From Thermoanaerobaculia bacterium (GTDB taxonomy: Bacteria; Acidobacteriota; Thermoanaerobaculia; Multivoradales; JAIOJS01): a DNA stretch of 64,000 nt. Within the stretch, counting starts at the first letter, position 1, and each line of letters opens with the position of its first letter. Under the pieces are notes generated by a model. It ran no database searches. It was given only the letters and a program-made list of their open reading frames with translations, and had not been told where the DNA came from. Shown in pieces: positions 1 to 7,704 of the stretch. The stretch is from NCBI GenBank assembly GCA_030429235.1, contig JAUIDB010000022.1, positions 1 to 64,000 of the forward strand, read 5' to 3'. The position numbers and the translations under genes are program-made.

Positions 1-154
1 CGCGGGCGAGTTGAATGACCACGCCGCTGACGATTTCTCCTTCGCCACCGGTTTCTTTCTTCTGAGCCTCGGCAGATGCGCTCGCCTCGAACATGGCAGC
101 AAAGCTGTCCATTGAATCCGAGGGGGTTGTGGTCGTGGTTGTGGTTTCAGACAT
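1..154 (-). CDS. S1-domain RNA-binding protein, N-terminal part (30S ribosomal protein S1-like), cut by window edge
   Basis: Only the first 51 codons are in the window; the gene runs off its left end. It opens with MSETTTTTTTPSDSM, followed by a segment reading SFAAMFEASASAEAQ and then GEGEIVSGVVIQLA. A Met-Phe-Glu-Ala-Ser helix followed by a glycine-rich start of a beta strand (GEIVSGVV) is how ribosomal protein S1 and related S1-repeat proteins begin, where the first OB-fold starts. Proteins of this kind bind single-stranded RNA at the small ribosomal subunit. The low-complexity Thr run is unusual. The ATG at 152-154 is preceded by a purine-rich GGAAGGA, but about 17 nt away. The assignment rests on a short stretch; another S1-domain protein is possible. 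Confidence 0.5.
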   Translation of the reverse strand, partial: MSETTTTTTTPSDSMDSFAAMFEASASAEAQKKETGGEGEIVSGVVIQLAR

Positions 155-579
155 GTTGTTTAGTTAGGTTCCTTCCAAGGGTCTCCGTCGGGTGGTTGCG
201 TGCGTCAGGACCGGTTGCGGCCACAGCCAGCTCGCTGAGCTGAGTGCGGACGCAGGCCTTGAGCGAGTGCCTGGGCCTGAAGGAGCCGGAGCCAAGAGCA
301 CGCACCTTTCCCGTTCGGGGAGCGGTGAACTAGCGCGCACACTCCGTCGAGTCAACGATTCCCAGGCCGGCGACGCCGGAAACCAGCGCAATTTTAGGCG
401 TTCTGGACCGGGCCGAGTGCAGGCTGAGCGCACCGAACCTGAAACGTAGTGCGCCTCGGAGCTCGAGTTCCCGCCCGCACCTTCACCAAAACCACAACCA
501 TTTCATTAAGTTGCAGGGTTTGGGGGTGAGACGCACTTGGCCTCAGCCGGGGTAAGCCTCACGGCTCGGCCTCGGCTCC
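155..579. other. Intergenic region without a recognisable gene
   Basis: About 425 bases between the S1-like start codon and the remnant at 580-750. Reading frames here are short and show no domain or motif that I recognise. The part next to position 155 should hold the promoter and leader of the S1-like gene, but I see no convincing -35/-10 pair. Confidence 0.4.
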
Positions 580-750
580 TCACCCGCCGCCAGGTAGCGC
601 GAAACCGTCCACCACCACCTCGACCCGCTGGCCCGCCTGGAGCGACGCCTCGACCCGAGAGGCGCGGGTGGAGCCGTGGTCGTCGTTGCACGCGAGCTGG
701 GCGCCGTTGAGGTACACCGCGACCACCGAGTCGAACAAGGAGCGCAGCAT
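580..750 (-). pseudogene. C-terminal fragment of a PPC-type (bacterial pre-peptidase C-terminal) domain
   Basis: A 56-codon minus-strand frame ends at TGA 580-582. Its peptide contains LFDSVVAVYLNG, LACNDD and then VEASLQAGQRVEVVVDGF. The order (F/Y)DTVLxVxxG - LACNDD - SxVxxxLxAGQxxxxVVDGF is the hallmark of PPC-like beta-sandwich domains attached to secreted proteins, notably in Myxococcota and relatives. Only the last half of such a domain is present and it lacks a signal peptide or catalytic part, so I read it as the decayed 3' end of a larger gene. It lies antisense to the region in which the RRM gene at 749 begins, so that gene's ribosome binding site sits on former coding sequence. Confidence 0.5.
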
Positions 751-991
751 GTCTAAACGAATCTACGTCGAGAACCTGCCCGCCGGGGCCACCTCCGCCG
801 AAGTCAAGGACCTCTTCGTCCCCTTTGGTCGCGTCACCTCGGTGACGATTGATCGCACCACGGCCTACGTCGAGATGGATACCGAGGATCAGGCCCGCGA
901 TGCGCTGTCGAACCTACAGAACGCCCGCCTCGGTACCAACAGCCTGAACGTGAACGAAGCCCGACCCCGACGGGCGCCTCGACTGTCCTGA
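749..991 (+). CDS. RRM-domain RNA-binding protein (80 aa)
   Basis: A single RNA recognition motif fills the protein. RNP2 is IYVENL (residues 4-9) and the RNP1 strand is TTAYVEM, a divergent form that lacks the usual KGFGFV glycines. The tail NEARPRRAPR is the basic end typical of short bacterial RRM proteins. These bind single-stranded RNA and often act as cold- or stress-responsive chaperones. The ATG at 749 is chosen because AAGGAG lies 5 nt upstream (738-743) and RRM homology starts at once; a frame-open extension to 668 covers the antisense PPC remnant and is not credible. A second RRM protein at 53524 has the canonical RNP1, so this one is the more diverged copy. Confidence 0.85.
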   Translation: MSKRIYVENLPAGATSAEVKDLFVPFGRVTSVTIDRTTAYVEMDTEDQARDALSNLQNARLGTNSLNVNEARPRRAPRLS

Positions 992-1013
992 GGTCCGATC
1001 GGGGCCGCTACAC

Positions 1014-1035
1014 CAGGGGTCTGCGGTGACCCCTG
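1014..1035 (+). terminator. Hairpin after the RRM gene, possible terminator
   Basis: CAGGGGTC (1014-1021) and GACCCCTG (1028-1035) form a perfect 8-bp stem with a 6-nt loop, 23 nt after the RRM stop codon. There is no T run behind it, so intrinsic termination is uncertain. Confidence 0.4.
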
Positions 1036-1114
1036 CTCTCGGTCCGGAGGCGGGTCACTGGGAGGAGGCCAAGGCTCGAGCCGTCCCAGGATCGAAGAAG
1101 CTAGCCCGGTGTCG

Positions 1115-1608
1115 ATGTGCGAGTCGCTCTTCGCCTTGCTCGAGCGAACTGGCGTGCGCTACGTCGTCGTGGGAGGTGTCGCGACGGTGCTTCATGGGTA
1201 TGCACGGCTCACGGCGGACGTCGACTTGGTAGTCGACCTCGAGCCTGGTCCGGCCACTCGTCTGATCGAGGCTCTCGAGGCCGCCGGATTGCGAGCGACC
1301 ATCCCTGAGCCGGCCGTGCGCTTCGCCGATCCTGAAACTCGACAACGGTGGATCGACGAGAAGGGGATGGAGGTCTTCTCGCTGTACGACCAGGACAATC
1401 CGATGTTGCGAGTCGACCTGTTCGTGTCCTATCCGATCGACTTCGAACAGCTCTTTGCACGGTCTGAGGTAGTCGATCTCGACTCGACCCGGGTGAGGGT
1501 CGCTTCGATCGCGGATCTCATTGGGCTCAAACGTCTTGCGGGAGGGCTAGGGACCTCGCCGATATCGAGCAGCTCGAGAAGATCGCAGAGCTGCGTCGTG
1601 AAGGCTGA
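1115..1608 (+). pseudogene. Minimal nucleotidyltransferase (MNT/DUF6036-like), interrupted by a -1 frameshift
   Basis: The N-terminal part carries RYVVVGGVATVLHGYARLT and DVDLVVD, that is the GG-x-A and DxD signature of nucleotidyltransferase-fold proteins found in MNT/HEPN-type and AbiE-type pairs. The frame runs cleanly to LIGLKRLAGG near 1545; the expected continuation, RDLADIEQLEKIAELRREG, is then found in another frame and ends at TGA 1606-1608. One base appears to be missing around 1548-1552 (GGGCTAGGG). Rejoined, the protein is about 165 aa, normal for the family. Start could be ATG 1115 or GTG 1109. A real inactivating deletion or an assembly error would both look like this. Confidence 0.7.
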
Positions 1609-1789
1609 GTCTTCGCCGGGCGGGTGGAAGCGGGTATCGTTTCAGACAGCGGAAGTAGAGCACTTGGAACAGAGCCTGCGGGCCTCACCCCAACAGCGGC
1701 TCGACTGGCTCGAGGCCGCGCTCGAGTTGGCTTACCGAGTGCGAGCGCTCCGTCCCGGGGGCGAGGAGCCGGTTTCGGACAGGAGCTAG
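1598..1789 (+). CDS. Small helical partner of the nucleotidyltransferase (63 aa)
   Basis: A GTG at 1598 overlaps the end of the repaired nucleotidyltransferase frame by 11 nt. The peptide contains EHLEQSLRASPQQRLDWLEA followed by ALELAYRVRAL, an amphipathic helical pattern. Small proteins with a SPxxRLxWLEEA motif are frequently encoded next to MNT-type nucleotidyltransferases. The overlap argues that the two were one translational unit. I cannot assign an activity. If the frameshift upstream is genuine, this gene may be a relic, because translational coupling would be lost. Confidence 0.5.
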   Translation: MKAESSPGGWKRVSFQTAEVEHLEQSLRASPQQRLDWLEAALELAYRVRALRPGGEEPVSDRS

Positions 1790-1840
1790 GCGGCGAGGTT
1801 TCTTCAACCGTTCGCGGCTGACCAAGTGCACCGAGTTCGC

Positions 1841-2338
1841 CTACTCCTCGGGGACCGTATAGATTGGCCACTGCGGATCGACCCGGTGGTTGAAGATCAG
1901 TGAGGTCTCGATCCGGTCGACCTCGGCACGGTCAGCGAACGCGTTGACGACGACCTTGCGCAAGTGGGCATCGTCTCGCACCACGAGGTGGAGGAGGAAG
2001 TCGTCGGCTCCCGTCAGATGGTAGGTCGACACCACCTCGGGGAGCGAGATGGCGAACTGTTCGAAGTCGTCGACGATCTCGCCGGCGTGGCGGTAGAGCC
2101 GTACCGCCACCATGGCTTGCAGACCGATGCCCGCGGTAGCGGGATGCACTCGGGCGTGGAAGCCTTGGAAGGCGCCGGATTCGGAGAGCCGACGCACTCG
2201 TTCGTGGCAGGTGGACGACGCCAGGCCCACCTGTTCGGCCAGTTCCTTGAGGGAGATCCGAGCGTTCTTCTGAAAAGCGGAGAGGATCTCGATGTCGATT
2301 CGGTCGGTGACAGCGCGGGCGGGGTCGTGTCGAAGAAT
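1841..2338 (-). CDS. Lrp/AsnC-family transcriptional regulator, apparent ATT start
   Basis: Residues about 12-60 form the AsnC-type helix-turn-helix (IDIEILSAFQKNARISLKEL, then SSTCHERVRRL), and the rest is the RAM ligand-binding fold (GADDFLLHLVVRDDAHLRKV). Start choice: AAGGAG stands 7 nt before an ATT at 2336-2338, giving 165 aa, the usual Lrp length. No ATG, GTG or TTG occurs between that site and the HTH, and an upstream extension would run across the divergent promoter into the neighbouring gene. Divergence from a methionine gamma-lyase type gene resembles the mdeR-mdeA arrangement, so it probably senses a sulfur or branched-chain amino acid and controls that gene and itself. Confidence 0.85.
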   Translation of the reverse strand: MLRHDPARAVTDRIDIEILSAFQKNARISLKELAEQVGLASSTCHERVRRLSESGAFQGFHARVHPATAGIGLQAMVAVRLYRHAGEIVDDFEQFAISLPEVVSTYHLTGADDFLLHLVVRDDAHLRKVVVNAFADRAEVDRIETSLIFNHRVDPQWPIYTVPEE

Positions 2339-2399
2339 CTTCGGTCTCCTTACTTCTATACGGGTTCTGATTCTACATTGTTGGCGGGAGGTAGAAAAA
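2339..2399. promoter_or_regulatory. Divergent control region between the Lrp regulator and the PLP enzyme
   Basis: These 61 bases are clearly richer in A/T than the surroundings and hold both ribosome binding sites: AAGGAG for the regulator (minus strand) and GGGAGG (2386-2391) for the enzyme at 2400. Both promoters and any Lrp-binding site must lie here or just inside the genes. I cannot define the -10 and -35 boxes with confidence. Confidence 0.5.
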
Positions 2400-3695
2400 A
2401 TGACGGATCGAGTCAGCCCTGAAGCAGCCCGCCACCTGGCGGTTTCAAGCCACGAGGCCCACCCCGACGCGAGTTTGTGCGTCCACGGAGGTCGCCAGGA
2501 TCTGAGGGCCCTGGGAGTCCATGTCGCCCCCCTCGATCTGTCGACCACCTATCCGATCTCCTCACTCGCCGCGGGGACCGAGAGCCTGGATCGCTGGGTC
2601 GAGGGAGGAGAGGGGCAGGAACCGGTGTACGCCCGCCTTCATCAACCGACGGTGGCGCGCTGGGAGGCGGCGGTGGCCGCCCTAGAGGGAGCCGAGGAGG
2701 CGGTGGCCTTCGGCTCGGGCATGGCCGCAGTGACGGCCTGTTTACTGGCGTCCGCCGGCGAGAGAGCGAACGTGGTCGCGGTGCGGCCGCTCTACGGGGG
2801 CACCGACCACCTGCTGGGCACCGGTTGGTTCGGCTTCGAGAACCGTTGGGCGACCGAGGAAACCGTGAGCGAGGTGGTCGACGAAAACACGACGTTGGTG
2901 GTGGTCGAGACTCCGGCCAATCCCACCCTCGACCTCGTCGATCTGGAGCGTCTCTGCCGCCGAGTGGCTCCCTGTCCCGTGCTGGTCGACTCGACGTTTG
3001 CCACACCGATTCTCCAGAAACCGCTGCTCCTCGGCGCCCGACTTTCTCTGCACAGCGCCACCAAGTACCTCGGCGGTCACGGCGACGTCATGGCCGGGAT
3101 CGTGGCCACGGATGCCGAGATGGCTGCCCGCTTACGCCAGGTTCGGATCCTGACCGGGGCGCTGCTCAGCCCCTTTGCCGCCCACCAGCTGCTGCGGTCT
3201 CTGTCGACCCTCGAGGTGCGGGTCCTACGGGCTCAGGCTACGGCCTCGCAGTTGGCGGAGCGATTGGGACGGCATCCACTCGTGACTTCGTTGGCCTATC
3301 CCGATCTCTCCCGCGAACCGTGGCTGCGGCGCCAGATGAAAGGACCCGGAGCGATGATCGCCTTCGAGCTGGCGGGTGGTTTCGAAGCGGCCGCCGCCGT
3401 GCTCCGCGGCGTCGAGATGATCACGCCGGCCGTCAGTCTGGGGTCCTGCGACACCCTCATCCAGCACCCGGCGGGATTGACCCATCGCGTGGTCTCCGAG
3501 ACCGACCGAACCGCGCACGGGATTTCGCCGGGCCTCCTGCGACTGTCGGTGGGACTCGAGGCGGTCGAGGACCTCTGGGCAGACCTGGAGAGGGCCTTCC
3601 ACCGAGCGGCGACCGAGGCTGTACGCGAGGCTCCTACCGGCAGCCTTCAGCGGCGGTCAGACAACGCTCCGAGCGAGGTCGAACCGGCCCTCTGA
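2400..3695 (+). CDS. Trans-sulfuration family PLP enzyme, probably methionine gamma-lyase
   Basis: The 431-aa protein is a Cys/Met metabolism PLP-dependent enzyme (fold type I). Seen in order: YARLHQPT near residue 75, the cofactor-binding FGSGMAAVTA (about 102-111), VVVETPANPTLDLVD (about 164-178) and the Schiff-base lysine in SATKYLGGHGD (K222). Family members cleave or form the C-gamma bond of methionine, homocysteine or cystathionine. The divergent Lrp regulator favours methionine gamma-lyase (methionine to methanethiol, ammonia and 2-oxobutanoate); cystathionine gamma-synthase or O-acetylhomoserine sulfhydrylase cannot be excluded. ATG 2400 is fixed by GGGAGG 8 nt upstream. The N-terminus has about 25 residues more than minimal family members. 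Confidence 0.8.
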   Translation: MTDRVSPEAARHLAVSSHEAHPDASLCVHGGRQDLRALGVHVAPLDLSTTYPISSLAAGTESLDRWVEGGEGQEPVYARLHQPTVARWEAAVAALEGAEEAVAFGSGMAAVTACLLASAGERANVVAVRPLYGGTDHLLGTGWFGFENRWATEETVSEVVDENTTLVVVETPANPTLDLVDLERLCRRVAPCPVLVDSTFATPILQKPLLLGARLSLHSATKYLGGHGDVMAGIVATDAEMAARLRQVRILTGALLSPFAAHQLLRSLSTLEVRVLRAQATASQLAERLGRHPLVTSLAYPDLSREPWLRRQMKGPGAMIAFELAGGFEAAAAVLRGVEMITPAVSLGSCDTLIQHPAGLTHRVVSETDRTAHGISPGLLRLSVGLEAVEDLWADLERAFHRAATEAVREAPTGSLQRRSDNAPSEVEPAL

Positions 3696-3745
3696 GCGGA
3701 ACTGCCGGGCCCGACGGGTAGGTCTTCGCCAGGACCGGCGACCGA

Positions 3746-6004
3746 TCAGGGACTGGCGGAGGACCACCCCTGGGTGTCACCGGACTCGAAGCCGTCCAGG
3801 AAGAGAACCAAGGGTCCCAGCTGGAGATCGATGCCCTCGTGGAGGACGTTGTTGTCCACGGCCAGCGGGGTAGCGGCTCCATAGTCGCAGATTAACTGCG
3901 GACAGTAGACGTCGTCGTAGAGCCGTCCCTCCAGGCCCTGGCAGTCGTAGGCGGAGATGATGTAGGAATCCGCCTCGAGAGAGTGGAACTCGAAGCTGCC
4001 ATCGGGCGCGGTCGAGGCGCCATGACTGCTGCCTGGAGAGTCGGCTCGTACCCAGCAGTCATCCAGAGGGAGACCGGTGAGACTGCTGGTCATTCGTCCG
4101 AAGATGCGACCCAGCCGGCCGAGCTGGATGTCGGCCACGAACTCCTGTCCCGGACCCACTGCGATCCCAGTCCCATCGGTCGGAACGCAGTATCCCTGAG
4201 GACACTCGAGGTCGTCGAACACCTCGGAAGCAAACTGCGAACGATTGGTGACCAAGTAGTGTGCACCGGGGCCGACGTCCGAGAAGACAAAGCTGCCGTC
4301 TTCCGATGTATAGCCGTACTGCAGCGGATCCCCCGTGGAATCGTGCAGAGTCAACTGCGCGTCCCGGAGTTGGGTCCCCGTCACTTCGGCGGTCACGGTG
4401 CCGCGAATCGTTCCGCTGGGCGTCAACGAGAAGTTGATGCCTCCCGTGGTCTGCCCCGGCGTGACACTGATCGGATTCCCTGACAGGGTGTCACAGCTCG
4501 GTTCACAGGGTAGGTCCTGCCACAACTCATCTCGGTGGTAGGGACTGTAGGCGGCGACGAAGTAGTCCGATCCGGCCTGCAGTGGATCGAACTCGAAGTG
4601 ACCGTCGAGATCGGTCGTCGTGTCATCGTAGTTCTGACCCGTCAGCTCGACTCTGACACCGTGCAGAGGAACCCCGGCGTCGTCCTGTACCCATCCTTCG
4701 ATCCTGCCCGGTGGATCCAGGGTGAAGTCGATTCCGGCCGTGGTTTCGTTCAGCGTGACGGGGACAGCCGCTCCGAGCAGGGGATTGCAAGGTGCCTCGC
4801 AAGGGATCTCTTCCCAGATTTCACTCGAGTAGTAGGAGGAGGTCGCGACCACGAAGTAGTTCCCGCTCTCCTGGAGTACCAACTCGTACTGGCTCTGGCC
4901 CGAGTAGTCGGTGGCCACCGAGTTTCCTGAGCTGTCATAGGCTCGGACGTAGACGTAGTACGAGGGAATCGGACTACCGTTCTGCGCGTTGGTCAGGGTT
5001 CCCGTGATGCGACCGGTCGGGATCTCCTCGAGTCGGAAGTCGATACCACCCGTGGTCGCTCCCGAGGTGATGACGACCGGACTCCCGGTGGTCGGATCGC
5101 AGCCGGTCGGAGCACCCTCCGGACAGGGGAGGTCGTCGAAGAGTTCGTCGACATAGGCCGCGTAGGTGGAACTCGAGACGTAGTAGGTTCCCGGCGCTAG
5201 GTCGTCGAGGGTGTAGTTTCCGCCGACGTAGCGATCGAAGAGATAGGCTCCCGACCCGGACCAGAACTCCAGATAGCCGCTCAGGTAGTCGCCGGTAGGG
5301 TCGACGGCGAATACGCCGGTCATCGTGCCGCTCGGGGCGAGATCGAAGTCGATTCCAGAGGCGGGCGTGCCGTTGGTCACGCCGATCGGATGGCCAGAGG
5401 TGGGATCACAGTAGGGCTGACAGTGGAGGTCGTTCCAGAGCTCACCGGCGTAGCCGTAGTGGCTGGCCGTGACCCGGTAGGTCCCAGGAGGCAGTCCGCC
5501 GAGCGAGTAGTACCCGCTGTTCCCAGTGGTGTCGTACTCCACTTGATAGCCGAACTCGTCGTAGGCGACGACCTCGGCTCCCACCAGGGGATCGCCGGTG
5601 AGTTCGTCGAGGACACGGCCGAGAATCACGCCTCCGCCCCGCTCGATGCCCGCTTGCGGCAGCTTCGGGCCGTCGCCCGGAAAGAGGGCGGCCCGAGCTT
5701 CCAGGACGTAGAGCCGTGAGCCGAACGTCCCCCCCGTGTCGACTCCCGCGGCGCGAACGCTGCGAAGGTGAGACCGCAGGGCCCACAGGTGGTCCTTCAT
5801 CTCTTCCGCCGGCAGCTTGCCAGCGCGCCACTGCTCCCTGAGATCGTCCAACTGGCGTTCCACGGCCTCGAAGAGCTGCTCGGTCTCCTCGCTCGACTCT
5901 TCCTGCGGAGGGGCAGCGGCCGGGGCCTCGAGGCTGGGCAGGGTTAAGGCTGGGCTGGCGAGCAGCAGGCCGATCAGGCTCGAGCGGCAGAGGTTCCTCA
6001 TCAT
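3746..6004 (-). CDS. Secreted protein with six carboxypeptidase-regulatory-like repeats and DGFESGDT tail
   Basis: A 752-aa exported protein. Signal peptide: basic MMRN-NLCR start, hydrophobic SLIGLLLASPALTL and an Ala-rich cleavage region. A charged helical segment (about 38-85) follows. Then six repeats of about 100 aa begin with GxIxGxV (for example GGVILGRVLDELTG, GTMTGVF, GRITGTL, GRIEGWV, GTIRGTV, GRIFGRM); each is a CarboxypepD_reg-like beta-sandwich and ends with a two-cysteine signature such as LPCEPSCDTLSGNPISVTPG. The C-terminus LFLDGFESGDTQGWSS matches that of the metalloprotease at 55071. GGAG 6 nt before the ATG at 6002-6004 favours this start over the one 12 nt upstream. No catalytic domain is visible; a structural or adhesive surface role is likely. 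Confidence 0.8.
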   Translation of the reverse strand: MMRNLCRSSLIGLLLASPALTLPSLEAPAAAPPQEESSEETEQLFEAVERQLDDLREQWRAGKLPAEEMKDHLWALRSHLRSVRAAGVDTGGTFGSRLYVLEARAALFPGDGPKLPQAGIERGGGVILGRVLDELTGDPLVGAEVVAYDEFGYQVEYDTTGNSGYYSLGGLPPGTYRVTASHYGYAGELWNDLHCQPYCDPTSGHPIGVTNGTPASGIDFDLAPSGTMTGVFAVDPTGDYLSGYLEFWSGSGAYLFDRYVGGNYTLDDLAPGTYYVSSSTYAAYVDELFDDLPCPEGAPTGCDPTTGSPVVITSGATTGGIDFRLEEIPTGRITGTLTNAQNGSPIPSYYVYVRAYDSSGNSVATDYSGQSQYELVLQESGNYFVVATSSYYSSEIWEEIPCEAPCNPLLGAAVPVTLNETTAGIDFTLDPPGRIEGWVQDDAGVPLHGVRVELTGQNYDDTTTDLDGHFEFDPLQAGSDYFVAAYSPYHRDELWQDLPCEPSCDTLSGNPISVTPGQTTGGINFSLTPSGTIRGTVTAEVTGTQLRDAQLTLHDSTGDPLQYGYTSEDGSFVFSDVGPGAHYLVTNRSQFASEVFDDLECPQGYCVPTDGTGIAVGPGQEFVADIQLGRLGRIFGRMTSSLTGLPLDDCWVRADSPGSSHGASTAPDGSFEFHSLEADSYIISAYDCQGLEGRLYDDVYCPQLICDYGAATPLAVDNNVLHEGIDLQLGPLVLFLDGFESGDTQGWSSASP

Positions 6005-6157
6005 CCGTTTCTCCATCTAGAAAAGAATTCTGACCGAGGTGGTGATCCTAGCGCAGTCGGTGCGGCCGAGGACGAGCGGGGCGAGAGAGATGGCGCGGAA
6101 CCCAGGGGGCCGTTGGCGTGGTTCCCGCCGCTCGCCGAGGCGGAACGATCCCTGGCC

Positions 6158-7153
6158 TCAGTCGGGAGGGACCTGCATCCGCTCGATGGTGGAGTAGTAC
6201 TCCTCGCCATCGGTGGTCATGGCATCGTAGTAGAGCCACGCACCGTCGGGCGAGAAGGTCGGGAAGTACTCGTCCACTTCGTCGCTCTCCGTCAGCCGCT
6301 GGGTTGCGCCCGTCGTCAAGCGGTGCAGGAAGAGGTCGCTCTGGCCGTCGACCGGATCGGCGCGGCTGAACGCGAACGATTCACCGTCTGGGGCCCAGGC
6401 CATCATGCCCTCGACTCCCTCTTCCCGGGGAAGCCAGGACGGGGCGTGGTCGCCGGTGGCGGTGGTGAGGTAGAGGTCACCAGCTGACCAGTCATCGGGA
6501 TCGACCCAGCCGATGAGCAGCGAGGCTCCATCTGGAGACCAACGAGGGTGTCGATGCACTCCACTGTCGGGCGGGGTCGCGCGCACCGGTTCCCCGCCCG
6601 AGGCGGATACCCTCCACACGCTGGACCATCCGCTCTCGTAGTCTCGCACTTCGTAGGCGAGTTGCTGGCCATCGGGGGACCAGGTGGGGCTCTTGATCTT
6701 GCCGTCCTCCGAGGACGTCACACGGGCCAGGTCCCTACCGTCGGGACGGATGCGGTAGAGACTGAAGCCTCCGACCTCTCGCCGGTCACCGCCCACGAAG
6801 GCGATCCACTCTCCGTCCGGGGACCAGCGGGGTTCCTGCGCGTGGGAATCGTCGGGGGCGAAGAGCACCCTCTCGTCCTGCCCGTGGGCGGTGGCGATGA
6901 AAAGGCCCACCCGACCGTTGGGGCGGGCGCCGTGGAAGACGATCCGGTCGCCGGTTGGCGATAGGGAAGCGTGGTTCCGTCGGATCAGCTCCTCCTGGTT
7001 GCCCTGGAGCGGAGCCGAGAGCGAGTCTTCGGAGCGGATCTGAGGTGTCGGCGCTCCGCGCGATGTCTGGTCGAGAGCGGGCTGCGGCTCGCCACATGCG
7101 GCGAGAAGACTGGCCAACAGGAAGATGGCAGCCCGATCACGGAACTGGTGCAT
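6158..7153 (-). CDS. TolB-like PD40 beta-propeller lipoprotein
   Basis: The start at 7153 gives a lipoprotein signal: FRDRAAIFLLASLLAACGE with lipobox LLAAC. Five PD40/TolB-type blades are recognisable by their SPDG turns: LSPTGDRIVF, WSPDGEWIAF, WSPDGQQLAY, WSPDGASLLI, WAPDGESFAF and FSPDGAWLYY (six counting the first degenerate one). Proteins of this kind form a propeller in the periplasm or at the cell surface and usually mediate binding; no enzyme active site is visible. An in-frame extension to 7264 precedes the signal peptide and is rejected. No clear Shine-Dalgarno sequence is present. The gene stands alone between the large repeat protein and the gdhA remnant. Confidence 0.8.
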   Translation of the reverse strand: MHQFRDRAAIFLLASLLAACGEPQPALDQTSRGAPTPQIRSEDSLSAPLQGNQEELIRRNHASLSPTGDRIVFHGARPNGRVGLFIATAHGQDERVLFAPDDSHAQEPRWSPDGEWIAFVGGDRREVGGFSLYRIRPDGRDLARVTSSEDGKIKSPTWSPDGQQLAYEVRDYESGWSSVWRVSASGGEPVRATPPDSGVHRHPRWSPDGASLLIGWVDPDDWSAGDLYLTTATGDHAPSWLPREEGVEGMMAWAPDGESFAFSRADPVDGQSDLFLHRLTTGATQRLTESDEVDEYFPTFSPDGAWLYYDAMTTDGEEYYSTIERMQVPPD

Positions 7154-7321
7154 ACCGATTGGTACGTGGCGCGACGGACGCGAGTTGCAGGTGCTGCCGG
7201 TGGTGTCTATGGCTACGACCGACTCGACGAGCATCGGCTCTCGGTCCGCTAGACTCCCGTGCACGTGGACTGAAGTAGCTGGTCAGGGAACTCGGCTCAG
7301 CCTAGACGGGGCCTCGAGATT

Positions 7322-7588
7322 TTGGGCAGAACCGGGGGAGTCGCCGTCTCAGGGTTGGAACTCAGCCAGAACGCACTCCGGATGTCTTGGGATGCGGAGG
7401 ACGTCGACACTCGGCTCGCCGCGATCATGAAGGACATTCACCGCAAGTGCCGGCAGTGGGGAACGGGAGAGGACGGTCAGATCGACTACGTTCGAGGCGC
7501 CAACCTCGCCGGCTTTGTCAAGGTTGCCAATGCCATGCTGGCCTACGGCGGCGTCCAGTTGCTCCCTCGAGTTCGACGTAGAAGTTGA
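7322..7588 (+). pseudogene. gdhA: Remnant of NADP-specific glutamate dehydrogenase (C-terminal end only)
   Basis: The peptide begins with GGVAVSGLELSQNALRMSW, continues with VDTRLAAIMKDIHRKC and ends with GANLAGFVKVANAMLAYG. This is the closing segment of hexameric NADP-type glutamate dehydrogenase, colinear over about 75 residues, out of roughly 450 in the intact enzyme. Upstream codons in the same frame (from 7274) do not resemble the enzyme, and nothing else of the gene is found nearby, so a deletion removed the 5' five-sixths. The normal stop after AMLAQGV is also lost and the frame adds about 10 unrelated residues. The segment is well preserved, suggesting a fairly recent loss. Confidence 0.75.
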
Positions 7589-7704
7589 GATCGATTCCCA
7601 TAGGTGGTTCGGTGTCGGCTGCGGCGAGTTCGAGTCTCTCGCCAGGATTCCGCGCAACTCGACCGAAGGCTATCGCAGAGAGCTACTTGGTGGGGCCGGT
7701 TTTT

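Noticed and set aside
2477-3721. 414-codon plus-strand frame within the PLP enzyme gene
   Set aside because: Different frame of a clear enzyme gene, with low-complexity Arg/Gly sequence typical of a high-GC shadow.
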